A stretch of 64,000 nucleotides of DNA from Trebonia sp964581815 (lineage in GTDB: Bacteria > Actinomycetota > Actinomycetes > Streptosporangiales > Streptosporangiaceae), in assembly GCA_964581815.1 (NCBI GenBank), contig CAZORE010000027.1:1-64000 (forward strand), in the 5' to 3' direction. The notes under the pieces were generated by a model. The model had not been told where the DNA came from. It saw only the letters and a program-made list of their open reading frames with translations, and did not search any database. Both the position numbers and the translations under genes were made by a program. This document shows positions 42,102-52,445 of the stretch, piece after piece; position 1 is the first letter of the stretch; every line of letters starts with the position of its first letter.

Positions 42102-43421
42102 ATGAGCTCAGATCCCAACCAGCCGGCGCAGCCCCCGGCCCGGCGGTCAACCGAGCCGCCGGACGAGCCCGCCCCGCCCACGGTGCGGATGCCGGTGCAG
42201 CCGGCCGGGCAGGACTCGCCCGCCGGACCGTCGGCACCGGGGCAGGCGCCGCCTCCCGGGCGCATGCCGCCCGGTGGGATGTCGCCCGGGCGGGTCCCGT
42301 CCTCCGATCAGGATCCGTCCCCCGGACGGTGGCAGGAGCCGGCCACGGCGCCGGCGCCGCAGTGGCAGCCCACGCCGCCGCCGAATCCGCAGCCGCAGCC
42401 GCAGCCGCAGTGGCAGCCCACGGTCAAGGAGCCCGCGCTTGACCCCACCTTGCAGCAGCCGGCGCAGGGCCGCGCCGCACCGGACGCGATGCCGCCCACG
42501 CAGGTGCAAGGCCCGCGGCCGCAGTGGCAGCCGCGCCCGCAGTGGCAGGAGCCACAGGACATGCCGCCGCAGGCCGGGGCGCAGTGGTCGCCGCAGCCGC
42601 CCCAGGCCGGGGGGCAGTGGCCGCCGCAGTCGCCGCAGCCGCCCCAGGCCGGTGCCCAGTGGGGACCGCCGGGGCAGCAGCCGCGGTCGCGCCGCGCCCC
42701 CAGGCGGCGCCGCGTGCGGCGCTCGGTCATGGCCACCTTCATCGTCGTGGTGATCCTGATCCTCCTGGTCATCGGCGACCGGGTGGCCGCCGCGGTCACC
42801 GAGAACGCGTTCGCCAGCCAGTTCCAGTCGCAGGGGGTCCCCGTCAAGCCGTCGGTCAACATCGAGGGCTTCCCGTTCCTCACTCAGCTCGCCGCCAAGG
42901 ACTTCAAGAAGGTTGACATCTCGGCGAGCAACATCCCGGTTAACCTGCCCACCGGGGGCAGCCTCTCGATCACCAGCGTCCACGCGACGATCACCGGCCT
43001 GCACATCAGCGGGTACTCCAGCAGCGCGAACGCCACGGTGGACCACATCACCGCGACGGCGTTCGTCTCATTCGGCTCACTCGCGGCCGCGGGCAGCCTC
43101 GGCGGCACCGGGGTCACCCTGACGCAGGCCGGGCCGAACACGGTGAAGATCACCGCCGGCATCGGCGGCATCGCCTCTGACACCGAGGAAGCGCAGATCC
43201 TCCAGACCGGGCCGCAGACGATCACCATCAAGATCGTCAGCAGCGGCGGCGGCCTCGGCGACGTGCTCGGCGCGATCGGCTTTAACTCCTTCTCCTTCAC
43301 CCTCCCGAAGGTCGTCCCGGCCAGCCTCCGGATCACCGCGCTCACTCTCAACTCCCAGGGACTCACCGTCTCGGCCGCCGCATCCAACGCCACCTTCAGC
43401 CAGAGCTCCACGAGCAAGTAG
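42102..43421 (+). CDS. LmeA-like DUF2993 protein with long Pro/Gln-rich head
   Basis: This 439-residue protein starts with about 200 residues of Pro, Gln, Gly and Trp-rich repeats such as P-Q-W-Q-P. A short Arg cluster, one membrane helix (about 208-230) and an outside DUF2993 domain follow. Mycobacterial LmeA of this family binds phospholipids and is needed for lipomannan elongation. The domain start V-K-P-S-V-N-I-E-G-F-P-F-L-T-Q is nearly the same as in the next gene, so the two are paralogues. ATG 42102 follows GGGGGG. It is transcribed away from the FHA-ABC exporter, which may act in the same envelope process. Confidence 0.85.
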   Translation: MSSDPNQPAQPPARRSTEPPDEPAPPTVRMPVQPAGQDSPAGPSAPGQAPPPGRMPPGGMSPGRVPSSDQDPSPGRWQEPATAPAPQWQPTPPPNPQPQPQPQWQPTVKEPALDPTLQQPAQGRAAPDAMPPTQVQGPRPQWQPRPQWQEPQDMPPQAGAQWSPQPPQAGGQWPPQSPQPPQAGAQWGPPGQQPRSRRAPRRRRVRRSVMATFIVVVILILLVIGDRVAAAVTENAFASQFQSQGVPVKPSVNIEGFPFLTQLAAKDFKKVDISASNIPVNLPTGGSLSITSVHATITGLHISGYSSSANATVDHITATAFVSFGSLAAAGSLGGTGVTLTQAGPNTVKITAGIGGIASDTEEAQILQTGPQTITIKIVSSGGGLGDVLGAIGFNSFSFTLPKVVPASLRITALTLNSQGLTVSAAASNATFSQSSTSK

Positions 43422-43548
43422 CACCGCCCGGCGCCGAATAACGGGAGCTCCCCCGGGAAGATGCGGGGTCAGAGCCGGCCAGGTCCAGGTATAAACGACA
43501 GGGACGGTTTAAGCAGCACCAGGGAAGCAGAGCTACCCCGCGGCTTTG

Positions 43549-43608
43549 GTCCGTGTGGCCGGGCCTGATACGATCGCGGTTTTTGCGATCAGGCCCGGCT
43601 GCACGGAC
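43549..43608. promoter_or_regulatory. Long interrupted hairpin between the two LmeA-like genes
   Basis: Outer arms 43549-43555 and 43602-43608 pair (7 bp). A 2-nt internal loop follows, and then arms 43558-43569 and 43588-43599 pair exactly (12 bp). The 18-nt loop contains a run of five T. It sits 40 nt before the second gene. It may be a terminator with readthrough or a 5' leader control element. The rest of 43422-43648 shows no gene. Confidence 0.5.
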
Positions 43609-43648
43609 ATCGGGGGGTACGGGGGTCGTCCCCCCGGGGGAGGACTGC

Positions 43649-44446
43649 GTGAGCGAGTACCAGCCGCGGGCACAGGGCGGGTGGCCGGCGCAGCCGCCTG
43701 CGGGCGGATACGGGCCGGACGACGGCTCCGGCTACGGGCGGGGCTACGGCCCGGCGGCGCGGTTGCCGCGGCGCCGCCGGCGCAGGCGCCCGCTCATCGC
43801 GCTCACGGTCGTGCTGGTGGTCCTCCTGGTCATCGCCGGCGTCCTCGACCAGGTGTTCCGGGTGTACGCGCAGAACCGGGTCGCGCAGCGGATCGAGCAG
43901 CAGTCCGGGCTCAGCGCCCGGCCGTCGGTCACCATCGAGGGCTGGCCGTTCCTCACCCAGATCGCCGCGCACGACCTCAAGGCGGTCGACATCAGCGCGA
44001 ACGACGTCACGGCCGACAGCGGCAAGCTCCCGTTCAGCGTCACCGCCAAGGCGACCGGGGTGCACCTGAACTCCTCGTTCAGCGGCGCGACCGTCGACCA
44101 CATCAACGGGCAGGCGACGGTGCCGTTCTCCTCGGTGGCCAGCCTGTTCCCCGTCAGCGGCGTCACGCTCAGCGCGGATCCCGCGGACGGCCCGAACGCG
44201 GTCAGGGCCGACGCGGGCATCGCCGGCAGCCTCACCGGCACGGTCAAGCTGACCAGCCCGAGCAAGATCACCGTCACGCTCAACTCGGCGAGCGGCATCG
44301 CCGCGGCGTTCAGCCAGCTGACGAGCAACTCGGTCACCATCACCATCCCGCAGCTGCCCGCCGGGCTGGTAGTCAGGTCGGTCAGCGTGACCAGCCAGGG
44401 CATCGTCGCAACTGCATCGGCCAGTCACACGACTCTTACCCAGTAA
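43649..44446 (+). CDS. LmeA-like DUF2993 protein (second copy)
   Basis: This 265-residue protein has a short Gly/Tyr/Pro-rich head, an Arg-rich cluster and one membrane helix at about 50-70. A DUF2993 domain of about 80-262 begins with A-R-P-S-V-T-I-E-G-W-P-F-L-T-Q, so it is a paralogue of the upstream gene. The outside domain should bind lipid, by analogy with LmeA. GTG 43649 follows GGGGGAGGA. Two such proteins in a row may have split roles or serve two lipid classes. A strong hairpin before the gene may set its level. Confidence 0.85.
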   Translation: MSEYQPRAQGGWPAQPPAGGYGPDDGSGYGRGYGPAARLPRRRRRRRPLIALTVVLVVLLVIAGVLDQVFRVYAQNRVAQRIEQQSGLSARPSVTIEGWPFLTQIAAHDLKAVDISANDVTADSGKLPFSVTAKATGVHLNSSFSGATVDHINGQATVPFSSVASLFPVSGVTLSADPADGPNAVRADAGIAGSLTGTVKLTSPSKITVTLNSASGIAAAFSQLTSNSVTITIPQLPAGLVVRSVSVTSQGIVATASASHTTLTQ

Positions 44447-44634
44447 CTATCCGGCGACAATTTAGTGCCGCGCTGACGCCGCGTGTCGCAAGAAGTGACA
44501 GCAGTCACCGCCAAGCCATGGCATATTGGTCGATACAGGACTAAGGGGAAGAATCGGAAGCGCTCTCAGATCCACCGCCGGGTGCCCCATAATGAGCGGG
44601 AGCGCGCCGTGCACCAGGATTACAGGAGTCGCCC

Positions 44635-46779
44635 GTGACATCCGGCAAGAAGGTCAGCCGAAAGGCAACGCCGGCTAGCGTGGAACCGAACACGTCGGTG
44701 CGAACCCTCATTCTCGGAATCGACCGTAGCGGCCGGATCGTGCAACATGATCGCACCGCTCCCAAGATTCTCGCACGGGATACAGACGCTCTTCTCGGAG
44801 TTCACCTCAGCGACATCACCGCCAACCCTTCGGATAAGGTGACCGGCGTCGGCATCGGCATCCTGCTCGAGGCCATGAAATCCGAGCGCGAGGGCAACAC
44901 CGTGCTGACCATCGCGCTCGCGGGCGGGCAGAGCGCCGACGCCGTGGTCACGGCCAAGCCGATGCAGACCGGCACAAGCGACGTCGCCGCCTTCGTGATC
45001 ATGCAGATCCCGGTCCCCTCCGCCGAGCGGTTCGTCGACCCCGCGCTGATGCGCGACATCCTGCTGCGCGACACGCGCGGCCCGGTCGAGGAGGACACCC
45101 TCGACTTCAGCGACCTCGCGAAGAAGATGACCGCGCAACTGGTGCCCACGTTCTGCACCGCGGCCGAGGTGCTGGTGCTCGAGTCGCTCATCGGCGAGAA
45201 CGAGGTGCCCACCCACGGCCCGGACGCGAACGTGCCGGTGCGCCGCCTGCACCTGCGCAACGACGAGGAAAACCCGGCGTGGAACTCCGCGTTCCCGGTC
45301 GGCGAGATCCTCCGCTATCCGCCAGGCTCCCCCTACACCCGGGCCATCGAGTCCGGCCAGCCGGTGCTCGAGCACGCGACCGCGGACAGCGCGAAGAAGC
45401 TCGCCAAGTCCTGGCGGCGCAACCCGGTCGGCGGGCTGCTGTCCGACGTGTCCATGCTGATCCTCCCGCTGATCTTCCGGGGCACCGTGCTCGGCCTGTT
45501 CTGCTGCTTCCGCGAGGCGGGCAGCCGCAGGTTCGACCGCTATGACGCCGAGATGGGCATGGAGTTCGCCTCACGGTCGGCGGTGTTCTTCAATCACGCG
45601 ACCCGGTACAACCGGGAGCACGCCACCGCGCTTACCCTGCAGCGCGCCATGCTGCCCACCGGGCTCACCTACCCGTCCTCGGTTGAGGTCAGGCACCGTT
45701 ACCTGCCGGGCAGCGAGCTCGTCGAGGTGGGCGGCGACTGGTACGAGTCGATCCGGCTGCCGGGGGCGCGGGTCGCGCTGGTGGTCGGCGACGTCGCCGG
45801 GCACGGGGTGCGCGCCGCGGTCACCATGGGCCGGCTGCGTACCGCCATCCAGACGCTCGCCATGCTCGAGCTGCCGCCCGCCGAGTCGCTGCAGCAGCTC
45901 GATGAGCTCATGCAGAACATCGGCGAGCGCGAACCGCACTTCGCCACCTGCGCGTACGCCGTGTACGACGGCGTCACCGGGGAAATCGAGCTCGCCGTCG
46001 CGGGCCACCTGCCGCCGCTGCTCGTGCACCCGGACGGCCGCAACGAGTACCTCGAGGTCACCCCGTCGCCGCCGCTCGGCATCGGCAACGGCGTGGTGGA
46101 CACACAGGTCATCGGCGTCTCGGACGGGTCGCTCTTCGTGCTGTACACCGACGGGCTCGTCGAGTCGCGTGACCGGGACATCTCCGACGGCCTTGACCGC
46201 CTCCAGGCCGCCTTCGGCGAGGGCGCGCCGGAGAAGGACCTGGAAGACCTCTGCAAGACCGCGCTGGAAGGCGTCTACACCGACGCCAAGCGCGACGACA
46301 TCGCGGTGCTCATCGCCAAGCTGCGGCGCATCCCCGAGGACCACCGGCTCTGCTTCCAGCTCGAGCCCAAGCTGTCCGCGGTCCGGGACGCCCGGGTGAT
46401 GATCCGTGACCCGCTCAAGCGGTGGGGCCTTGAGGACCTGATCGACACCAGCGAGCTGCTCGTCTCCGAGCTGGTCACCAACGCGATCAAGTACGCCAAC
46501 GGCGAGGTGCTGCTGCGGCTCATCCTCGAGCCCGACTCGCTCGTCTGCGAGGTGCACGACTCCTCGCCCGCGCTGCCCCGCGTGCTGCAGGTCGACAAGG
46601 ACGCGGAGAACGGCCGCGGCCTGCACGTGGTGTCGCAGATGTCGTCCCGCTGGGGCGCGCGCCGCACGCTCACCGGCAAGGTCGTCTGGTGCGAGCAGGC
46701 CGTCCCCGAGGAGGTCACCGAGGCAATGCGGGCCGCGCTGCCCGATCCCCTCGTGGCGATCCCGGCGGGCTTAGCGTAA
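44635..46779 (+). CDS. PAS-GAF-PP2C phosphatase with HATPase domain
   Basis: This 714-residue cytoplasmic regulator has a PAS-like domain (about 20-125), a GAF domain (about 165-330) and a SpoIIE/RsbU-type PP2C phosphatase (about 350-560). The phosphatase shows G-G-D-W-Y-E and V-G-D-V-A-G-H-G-V-R-A-A. A C-terminal RsbW-like ATPase (about 570-700) has S-E-L-V-T-N-A-I-K-Y-A and G-R-G-L-H-V-V. Such proteins control anti-sigma-factor antagonists; joining phosphatase and kinase-type domains in one chain is common in actinomycetes. GTG 44635 follows CAGGAG. The partner STAS protein and sigma factor are not in the window. Confidence 0.88.
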   Translation: MTSGKKVSRKATPASVEPNTSVRTLILGIDRSGRIVQHDRTAPKILARDTDALLGVHLSDITANPSDKVTGVGIGILLEAMKSEREGNTVLTIALAGGQSADAVVTAKPMQTGTSDVAAFVIMQIPVPSAERFVDPALMRDILLRDTRGPVEEDTLDFSDLAKKMTAQLVPTFCTAAEVLVLESLIGENEVPTHGPDANVPVRRLHLRNDEENPAWNSAFPVGEILRYPPGSPYTRAIESGQPVLEHATADSAKKLAKSWRRNPVGGLLSDVSMLILPLIFRGTVLGLFCCFREAGSRRFDRYDAEMGMEFASRSAVFFNHATRYNREHATALTLQRAMLPTGLTYPSSVEVRHRYLPGSELVEVGGDWYESIRLPGARVALVVGDVAGHGVRAAVTMGRLRTAIQTLAMLELPPAESLQQLDELMQNIGEREPHFATCAYAVYDGVTGEIELAVAGHLPPLLVHPDGRNEYLEVTPSPPLGIGNGVVDTQVIGVSDGSLFVLYTDGLVESRDRDISDGLDRLQAAFGEGAPEKDLEDLCKTALEGVYTDAKRDDIAVLIAKLRRIPEDHRLCFQLEPKLSAVRDARVMIRDPLKRWGLEDLIDTSELLVSELVTNAIKYANGEVLLRLILEPDSLVCEVHDSSPALPRVLQVDKDAENGRGLHVVSQMSSRWGARRTLTGKVVWCEQAVPEEVTEAMRAALPDPLVAIPAGLA

Positions 46780-46788
46780 CGCCGGGGG

Positions 46789-48627
<1,839 letters not shown>

Positions 48628-48645
48628 GGGTTGCCGGTCCTCTCT

Positions 48646-48933
48646 CTAGCCGTAGACCATGCGGCGGAGCTGGCGCTCCGACGCCTCGGGCGTGCGGAAC
48701 CGACGGGTCCGCAGCTCACCCGCGATCTGCGGCCAGATGTCGTCGTTCTTGCGGTTCCTGCTCTTGAGGTCCTGGTGACGCTTGACCACGTACTCTTCGA
48801 CCGTCTGGCCGAAGTACGCCATCACGTCCGCCACGACCCGCGTCGCGGTCGCCTCGTCAAGCCCGGTGCTCATCGCCACGTGGCGGACCAGGTCTTGCGG
48901 GTAGGGCGCGTCCCGCGCTTGCAGCTCATCCAT
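48646..48933 (-). CDS. Small conserved-looking helical protein upstream of glmS
   Basis: This 95-residue protein is predicted to be mostly helical and charged, with R-H-V-A-M-S-T-G-L-D-E near the start and F-G-Q-T-V-E-E-Y-V-V-K-R-H-Q in the middle. It ends with R-Q-L-R-R-M-V-Y-G. No known motif or membrane segment is seen. It lies 18 nt upstream of glmS on the same strand and is probably co-transcribed with it. I do not recognise the family. Binding to GlmS or to RNA is possible but unsupported. Confidence 0.65.
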   Translation of the reverse strand: MDELQARDAPYPQDLVRHVAMSTGLDEATATRVVADVMAYFGQTVEEYVVKRHQDLKSRNRKNDDIWPQIAGELRTRRFRTPEASERQLRRMVYG

Positions 48934-48978
48934 ATACGTCCGTTATCTTGCCAGAGCAGCGCGCTTCAGGCAAATTTG

Positions 48979-48994
48979 TGCCCGATTTCGGGCA
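48979..48994. terminator. Short hairpin downstream of the EamA-like gene
   Basis: TGCCCGA at 48979-48985 pairs with TCGGGCA at 48988-48994 around TT. It lies about 31 nt past the stop of the minus-strand permease gene and is followed on that strand by an AT-rich stretch. Confidence 0.45.
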
Positions 48995-49025
48995 GGAACC
49001 GGCCGGATATGTCCGCAAAGACGCG

Positions 49026-50105
49026 TTAGGGCCGATCGTCGCGTGAGTGGGCGGGGAGCATGCGACGACCGGCCCGTAAGCGAATCGCCAGTGACGGCGA
49101 AATCGTTACTCCGTCGTCCCCGGCTTGTGGCATGTGCCGGGCCACGGGCACGGCGCGCGAGAGGGCCAGCTCGGGCACGGCGGGCGGAACCCGCCGGGCC
49201 ACGGGCACCGCGCGCGAGAGGGCCGGCTCGGGCACGGCGGGCGAGGCCGTGGGCTCGCTGTGCGGGGCTGAGCGGGCGAGGCAGGCGAGCGCGACGCTGG
49301 CCGCGAGCACGGCCAGGCAGGCGACGACGGCGCCGGCCACGCCGGTCCCCGGCGTTTCGCCGAGCAGCCCGATGCCGATGGCCACGCTGGTCACCGGGGT
49401 GACCGCGGCGATGACCGGCAGCGTGACCATGGGCCGGCCGGCCTGGTAGGCGGTCTGCGTCAGGAGCACGTTCCCCGCGCCGACGACGGCCACCGCGTAG
49501 ACCGTCCACGAGGTGAGCAGCGCGGCCGGGCCGTGGCTCGCCACGTAGGAGAACGCCATGGTGACCACCGCCGAGCAGGTATCGGCGAGACCCGCCGCGA
49601 CGGCGAGCAGCACCGCGCGGCTCCGGCCCGCGGCGCGCAGTCCGGCGGACGCGGCCACCAGCGCGCCGCCGCCGGACACGACGGCGCCCAGGGCCGCCGC
49701 GACGTTGTAGTCCGGGTGGCTGGCCGGGTGATGGTGCCCGGGCGCGGTCACCGCGAGGAACGCGGCGATGGCCAGCACCACGGTCAGCGCCGCGACCCAG
49801 GCCGCCCGGCTGAGCGGGCGGCCGGACCAGACGCGCACGATGACCACCGCGACGATGAGCTCCCCCGCCACCAGCATCTGCACGGTCGCCAGCGGGCCCG
49901 ACCGCAGCGCGACCGCGTGCGCCGCGAACCCGCCGACCTGGGCGGCGATCCCCAGCAGCCACAGTGGCTGGCGGGCCAGCAGGAGCAGCAGCCGGGGCCG
50001 TCCGGCCGACGACTCCGGCGCAGCGGCCGCCTGCCGCTGCTCAACCGCGGCCCCGGCCCCGTAAAGGATGGCGGCGGCCAGCGCGGTCACGATCATCAGG
50101 GTCAC
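49026..50105 (-). CDS. DMT/EamA-like membrane protein with duplicated C-terminal tail
   Basis: This 359-residue protein has about nine or ten membrane helices in its first 290 residues, in two similar halves as in DMT transporters. It is a distant relative in style of the permease at 26.4-28 kb. The cytoplasmic tail holds two near-identical 19-residue units around P-x-L-A/S-R-A-V-P-V-A-R. GTG 50105 is supported by TAGCGT exactly 6 nt upstream. The substrate is unknown, and no neighbour hints at one. Confidence 0.8.
   Translation of the reverse strand: MTLMIVTALAAAILYGAGAAVEQRQAAAAPESSAGRPRLLLLLARQPLWLLGIAAQVGGFAAHAVALRSGPLATVQMLVAGELIVAVVIVRVWSGRPLSRAAWVAALTVVLAIAAFLAVTAPGHHHPASHPDYNVAAALGAVVSGGGALVAASAGLRAAGRSRAVLLAVAAGLADTCSAVVTMAFSYVASHGPAALLTSWTVYAVAVVGAGNVLLTQTAYQAGRPMVTLPVIAAVTPVTSVAIGIGLLGETPGTGVAGAVVACLAVLAASVALACLARSAPHSEPTASPAVPEPALSRAVPVARRVPPAVPELALSRAVPVARHMPQAGDDGVTISPSLAIRLRAGRRMLPAHSRDDRP
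49137..49243. repeat. 57-bp tandem duplication in the permease tail
   Basis: The 50 nt at 49137-49186 recur at 49194-49243 with few changes, a period of 57 nt or 19 codons, so the frame is kept. It encodes the duplicated tail of the EamA-like protein. Confidence 0.75.
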
Positions 50106-50111
50106 GGCACC

Positions 50112-50117
50112 ACGCTA
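50112..50117 (-). promoter_or_regulatory. Leaderless -10 of the EamA-like gene
   Basis: TAGCGT on the minus strand lies exactly 6 nt before GTG 50105. The rest of 50118-50384 shows no gene. Confidence 0.45.
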
Positions 50118-50384
50118 AGGCGATGCATCGCGTTAGACCATCCGGATTGTCCCCCATTCACCCGTAGGGTTAGCCCCCATCCCCGCCGGGGTTACCTTCA
50201 CCGCCGGGCTGTCCACGGCCGCCGACGACTAGCCCGAGCACGCTTAATGTGACCGTAGTCGAGCCAGCGGAACGTTCCCGGCGAGCCCTGGTCGCCTTCC
50301 GAAGACGCACGCGACCCGCATCGGCACGACACGGAATCGTAACGGGACGGACAGCAACGGGCCAGGTGGCGTATACCGGGGTGA

Positions 50385-50981
50385 GTGAACCCAGATGGAG
50401 CCCTCCGGCGACGCCGGACCCCCGTCGCGGCGCTCGCCTCCTACCACCGGTGCCAGGACCGGATGACTTGCGCCTGGGCCGGCTTCCAGGCCAAGCGGTG
50501 GGAGCGCCTCGCGCAGCAGGCGCGCTTGGGCACGCCCGCGGAAAAGGTAGCGGCAAGTATCCTCGAGGACCTGTTCACGATGGTCCTCGACTGGCGCCTC
50601 TCGGAAGTGCACAACCAGGCAGGCCACGCGGGCCTGACCCTCACCAGGCTCGGCGCTCAGCAGCTCATCGTCGAGGTCAGGCCACCGGGGGCACTGGCAT
50701 GGAATGAGCATGCCATCGACCTCGCGCTGGCCCAGGCACGCAGGCACGCCGACGGGCAGCGGGTCAAGGCCATCGCGATCAGCGACGGGATCATGCTCTA
50801 CGCACGGGACCTCATCCCAGGCGGTCACCGGGACAGGCTGTTCACCAGGCTCAACGAGCCGTGGGCACCGGAAGACCTGTGGTGGCTGAGCGTCGACGGG
50901 ATCTACCGCCCGCGCGAGGACGCGGCAGGGGCTGACCTGCGCCTCCTCCCGGTCGCCACGACGGCCGAGCGCCTCGACTGA
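50385..50981 (+). CDS. Hypothetical protein, possible PD-(D/E)XK-like fold
   Basis: This protein of up to 198 residues has unknown function. From about residue 50 it shows a helix (A-E-K-V-A-A-S-I-L-E-D-L), a strand (T-L-T-R-L) and a strand Q-L-I-V-E-V-R. A Q/A-rich helix and then A-I-A-I-S-D-G-I-M-L-Y follow. This order resembles the nuclease-like cores of restriction enzymes, with E-V-R in place of E-x-K and no clear upstream Asp. It may be a degenerate nuclease fold used for binding. GTG 50385 and ATG 50463 are both possible starts; conservation seems to begin near the latter. It ends 3 nt before a scaffold gap. Confidence 0.5.
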   Translation: MNPDGALRRRRTPVAALASYHRCQDRMTCAWAGFQAKRWERLAQQARLGTPAEKVAASILEDLFTMVLDWRLSEVHNQAGHAGLTLTRLGAQQLIVEVRPPGALAWNEHAIDLALAQARRHADGQRVKAIAISDGIMLYARDLIPGGHRDRLFTRLNEPWAPEDLWWLSVDGIYRPREDAAGADLRLLPVATTAERLD

Positions 50982-50984
50982 CGG

Positions 50985-51084
50985 NNNNNNNNNNNNNNNN
51001 NNNNNNNNNNNNNNNNNNNNNNNNNNNNNNNNNNNNNNNNNNNNNNNNNNNNNNNNNNNNNNNNNNNNNNNNNNNNNNNNNNNN
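50985..51084. other. Scaffold gap of 100 N
   Basis: Both sides of the gap carry TGACGG, so a repeat may have broken the assembly. The 164 nt to the right (51085-51248) hold no gene I can support and are AT-richer at first. Confidence 0.95.
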
Positions 51085-51248
51085 TGACGGGTTGGTGGTG
51101 TGATAGCACCTAAAACCCTACATAACACGCAAACCCTTCACGATCATGATGCAGCCGCGAGGCCAAGAACAGGAAACACGCGGCTCACGGTCCTCGCCGG
51201 TCCCGCTGGTCGCGGCAGCCCCAACAGCGGCCTGACGGGAGCATGGCT

Positions 51249-52400
51249 TCAGCAGGCGAAGATGGCGCGGGCGGCCTGGCGGCCGGACTCGAGGCCGGCC
51301 GCCAGGAGCTTGGGGTCGGTGGTCAGGCGGCTGACCGGCGGGACCGACGCAGGCGGGTAGATCACCAGGGCCGTGCCCTCGACTTCGTGCAGCTTAATGC
51401 GGGCGACGTCGGCGGCGGTGCGGACCGGGCGGGTGAGCAAGGCCGTGCGCAGCTCAAGGGACTCGCGGCGCAGCGCCGTCCGGGCGAGAATGCGACTCGA
51501 CCGCGGCACGCGCGGCGCCTTGGCACCGTCCGGGCCGGGCGAGGCGGCCGCCCCGTGGCCGGCGGCGCTGCCCTCACCGTTCTGGACGCCGGCCGGCCGG
51601 CCATTCCTGGCGCTGGCGGACCGGTCGGCCGAACCGTTCGAGTCGCCGTCCGGCGAGCTGTTCTGGACGCCAGCTTGCTGGCCGTTGGACACGTCGGCGG
51701 TCGACTCGTTCAGGTCATCGAGGTCGTTGCCCTGCGGGTCCACCTGCTCAGGGGTGAGCGGGCGGCGGGAGCGCAGCAGCAGCACGTGGGTCGCGCCCTG
51801 GGCGAGCGGCGTGCGGAACGGTATCGACTCGGCCACGCCGGCGTCGTAGAAGCGGCGGCCGCCGAGCTCAACCGGCGGCCCCGCCAGGAAGGGCAGCGAC
51901 GCACTGGCCCGCAGCGCCAGCCGCAGCTCCACCGGGCCGACGAGGAACGGCCGCAGGTCGGTCGACTCCCCCGTCTCCGCGTCCGTCCCGAGCGGGTGGT
52001 ACTCGATCGGACTGGCCAGGATCGACGCGAAGTCCATCGGCCATTCCGTCTGGTACACCTGCTCGACGAGCGTGCGGACGTCGACGACGGGCCGACCGCG
52101 CAGCAGCGACGACCACCGAATGAGCGTCTTCGCATAGTCGGGATCGGCCCAGCCGCGCAGCCGGTCGGGCTCAGAGCTGATCAGCCACGCCCCGGTCAGC
52201 GCCCCCGCCGACGACCCGTAGACCGCATCGAACGCGGACACCACGCCAAGCTCATGCAGCGCCAGCGCCATCCCGGCCGACACGGTCCCCCGCATGCCGC
52301 CACCCTCGACTGAGAGCACGATCCGGTGCGGATCTTCACGATGACCAGGCCGGCTCCCCGCCCGCACGCGTTCTTCGATGAGCTCAAGGACTTCGTGCAC
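51249..52400 (-). CDS. Patatin-like phospholipase
   Basis: This 383-residue lipid acyl hydrolase has the patatin catalytic pair. The oxyanion loop G-G-G-M-R-G is at 33-38, the nucleophile Ser64 in G-S-S-A-G and the acid Asp186 in Y-D-A-G, the usual D-G/A motif. Residues of about 230-300 are a Gly/Asn/Gln/Ser-rich insert with a repeated N-G-x-x-A-G-V-Q-N unit, likely disordered. No signal peptide is seen. GTG 52400 lies 7 nt after TACGGT, a leaderless arrangement. It may act on membrane phospholipids or storage lipids. Confidence 0.88.
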   Translation of the reverse strand: MHEVLELIEERVRAGSRPGHREDPHRIVLSVEGGGMRGTVSAGMALALHELGVVSAFDAVYGSSAGALTGAWLISSEPDRLRGWADPDYAKTLIRWSSLLRGRPVVDVRTLVEQVYQTEWPMDFASILASPIEYHPLGTDAETGESTDLRPFLVGPVELRLALRASASLPFLAGPPVELGGRRFYDAGVAESIPFRTPLAQGATHVLLLRSRRPLTPEQVDPQGNDLDDLNESTADVSNGQQAGVQNSSPDGDSNGSADRSASARNGRPAGVQNGEGSAAGHGAAASPGPDGAKAPRVPRSSRILARTALRRESLELRTALLTRPVRTAADVARIKLHEVEGTALVIYPPASVPPVSRLTTDPKLLAAGLESGRQAARAIFAC

Positions 52401-52407
52401 CCTCGCA

Positions 52408-52413
52408 ACCGTA
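52408..52413 (-). promoter_or_regulatory. Leaderless -10 of the patatin gene
   Basis: TACGGT on the minus strand lies 7 nt before GTG 52400, with no ribosome site. Confidence 0.4.
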
Positions 52414-52445
52414 CCCGCTGCCGGAGAGGGGAAGGGGGCGCGGCT

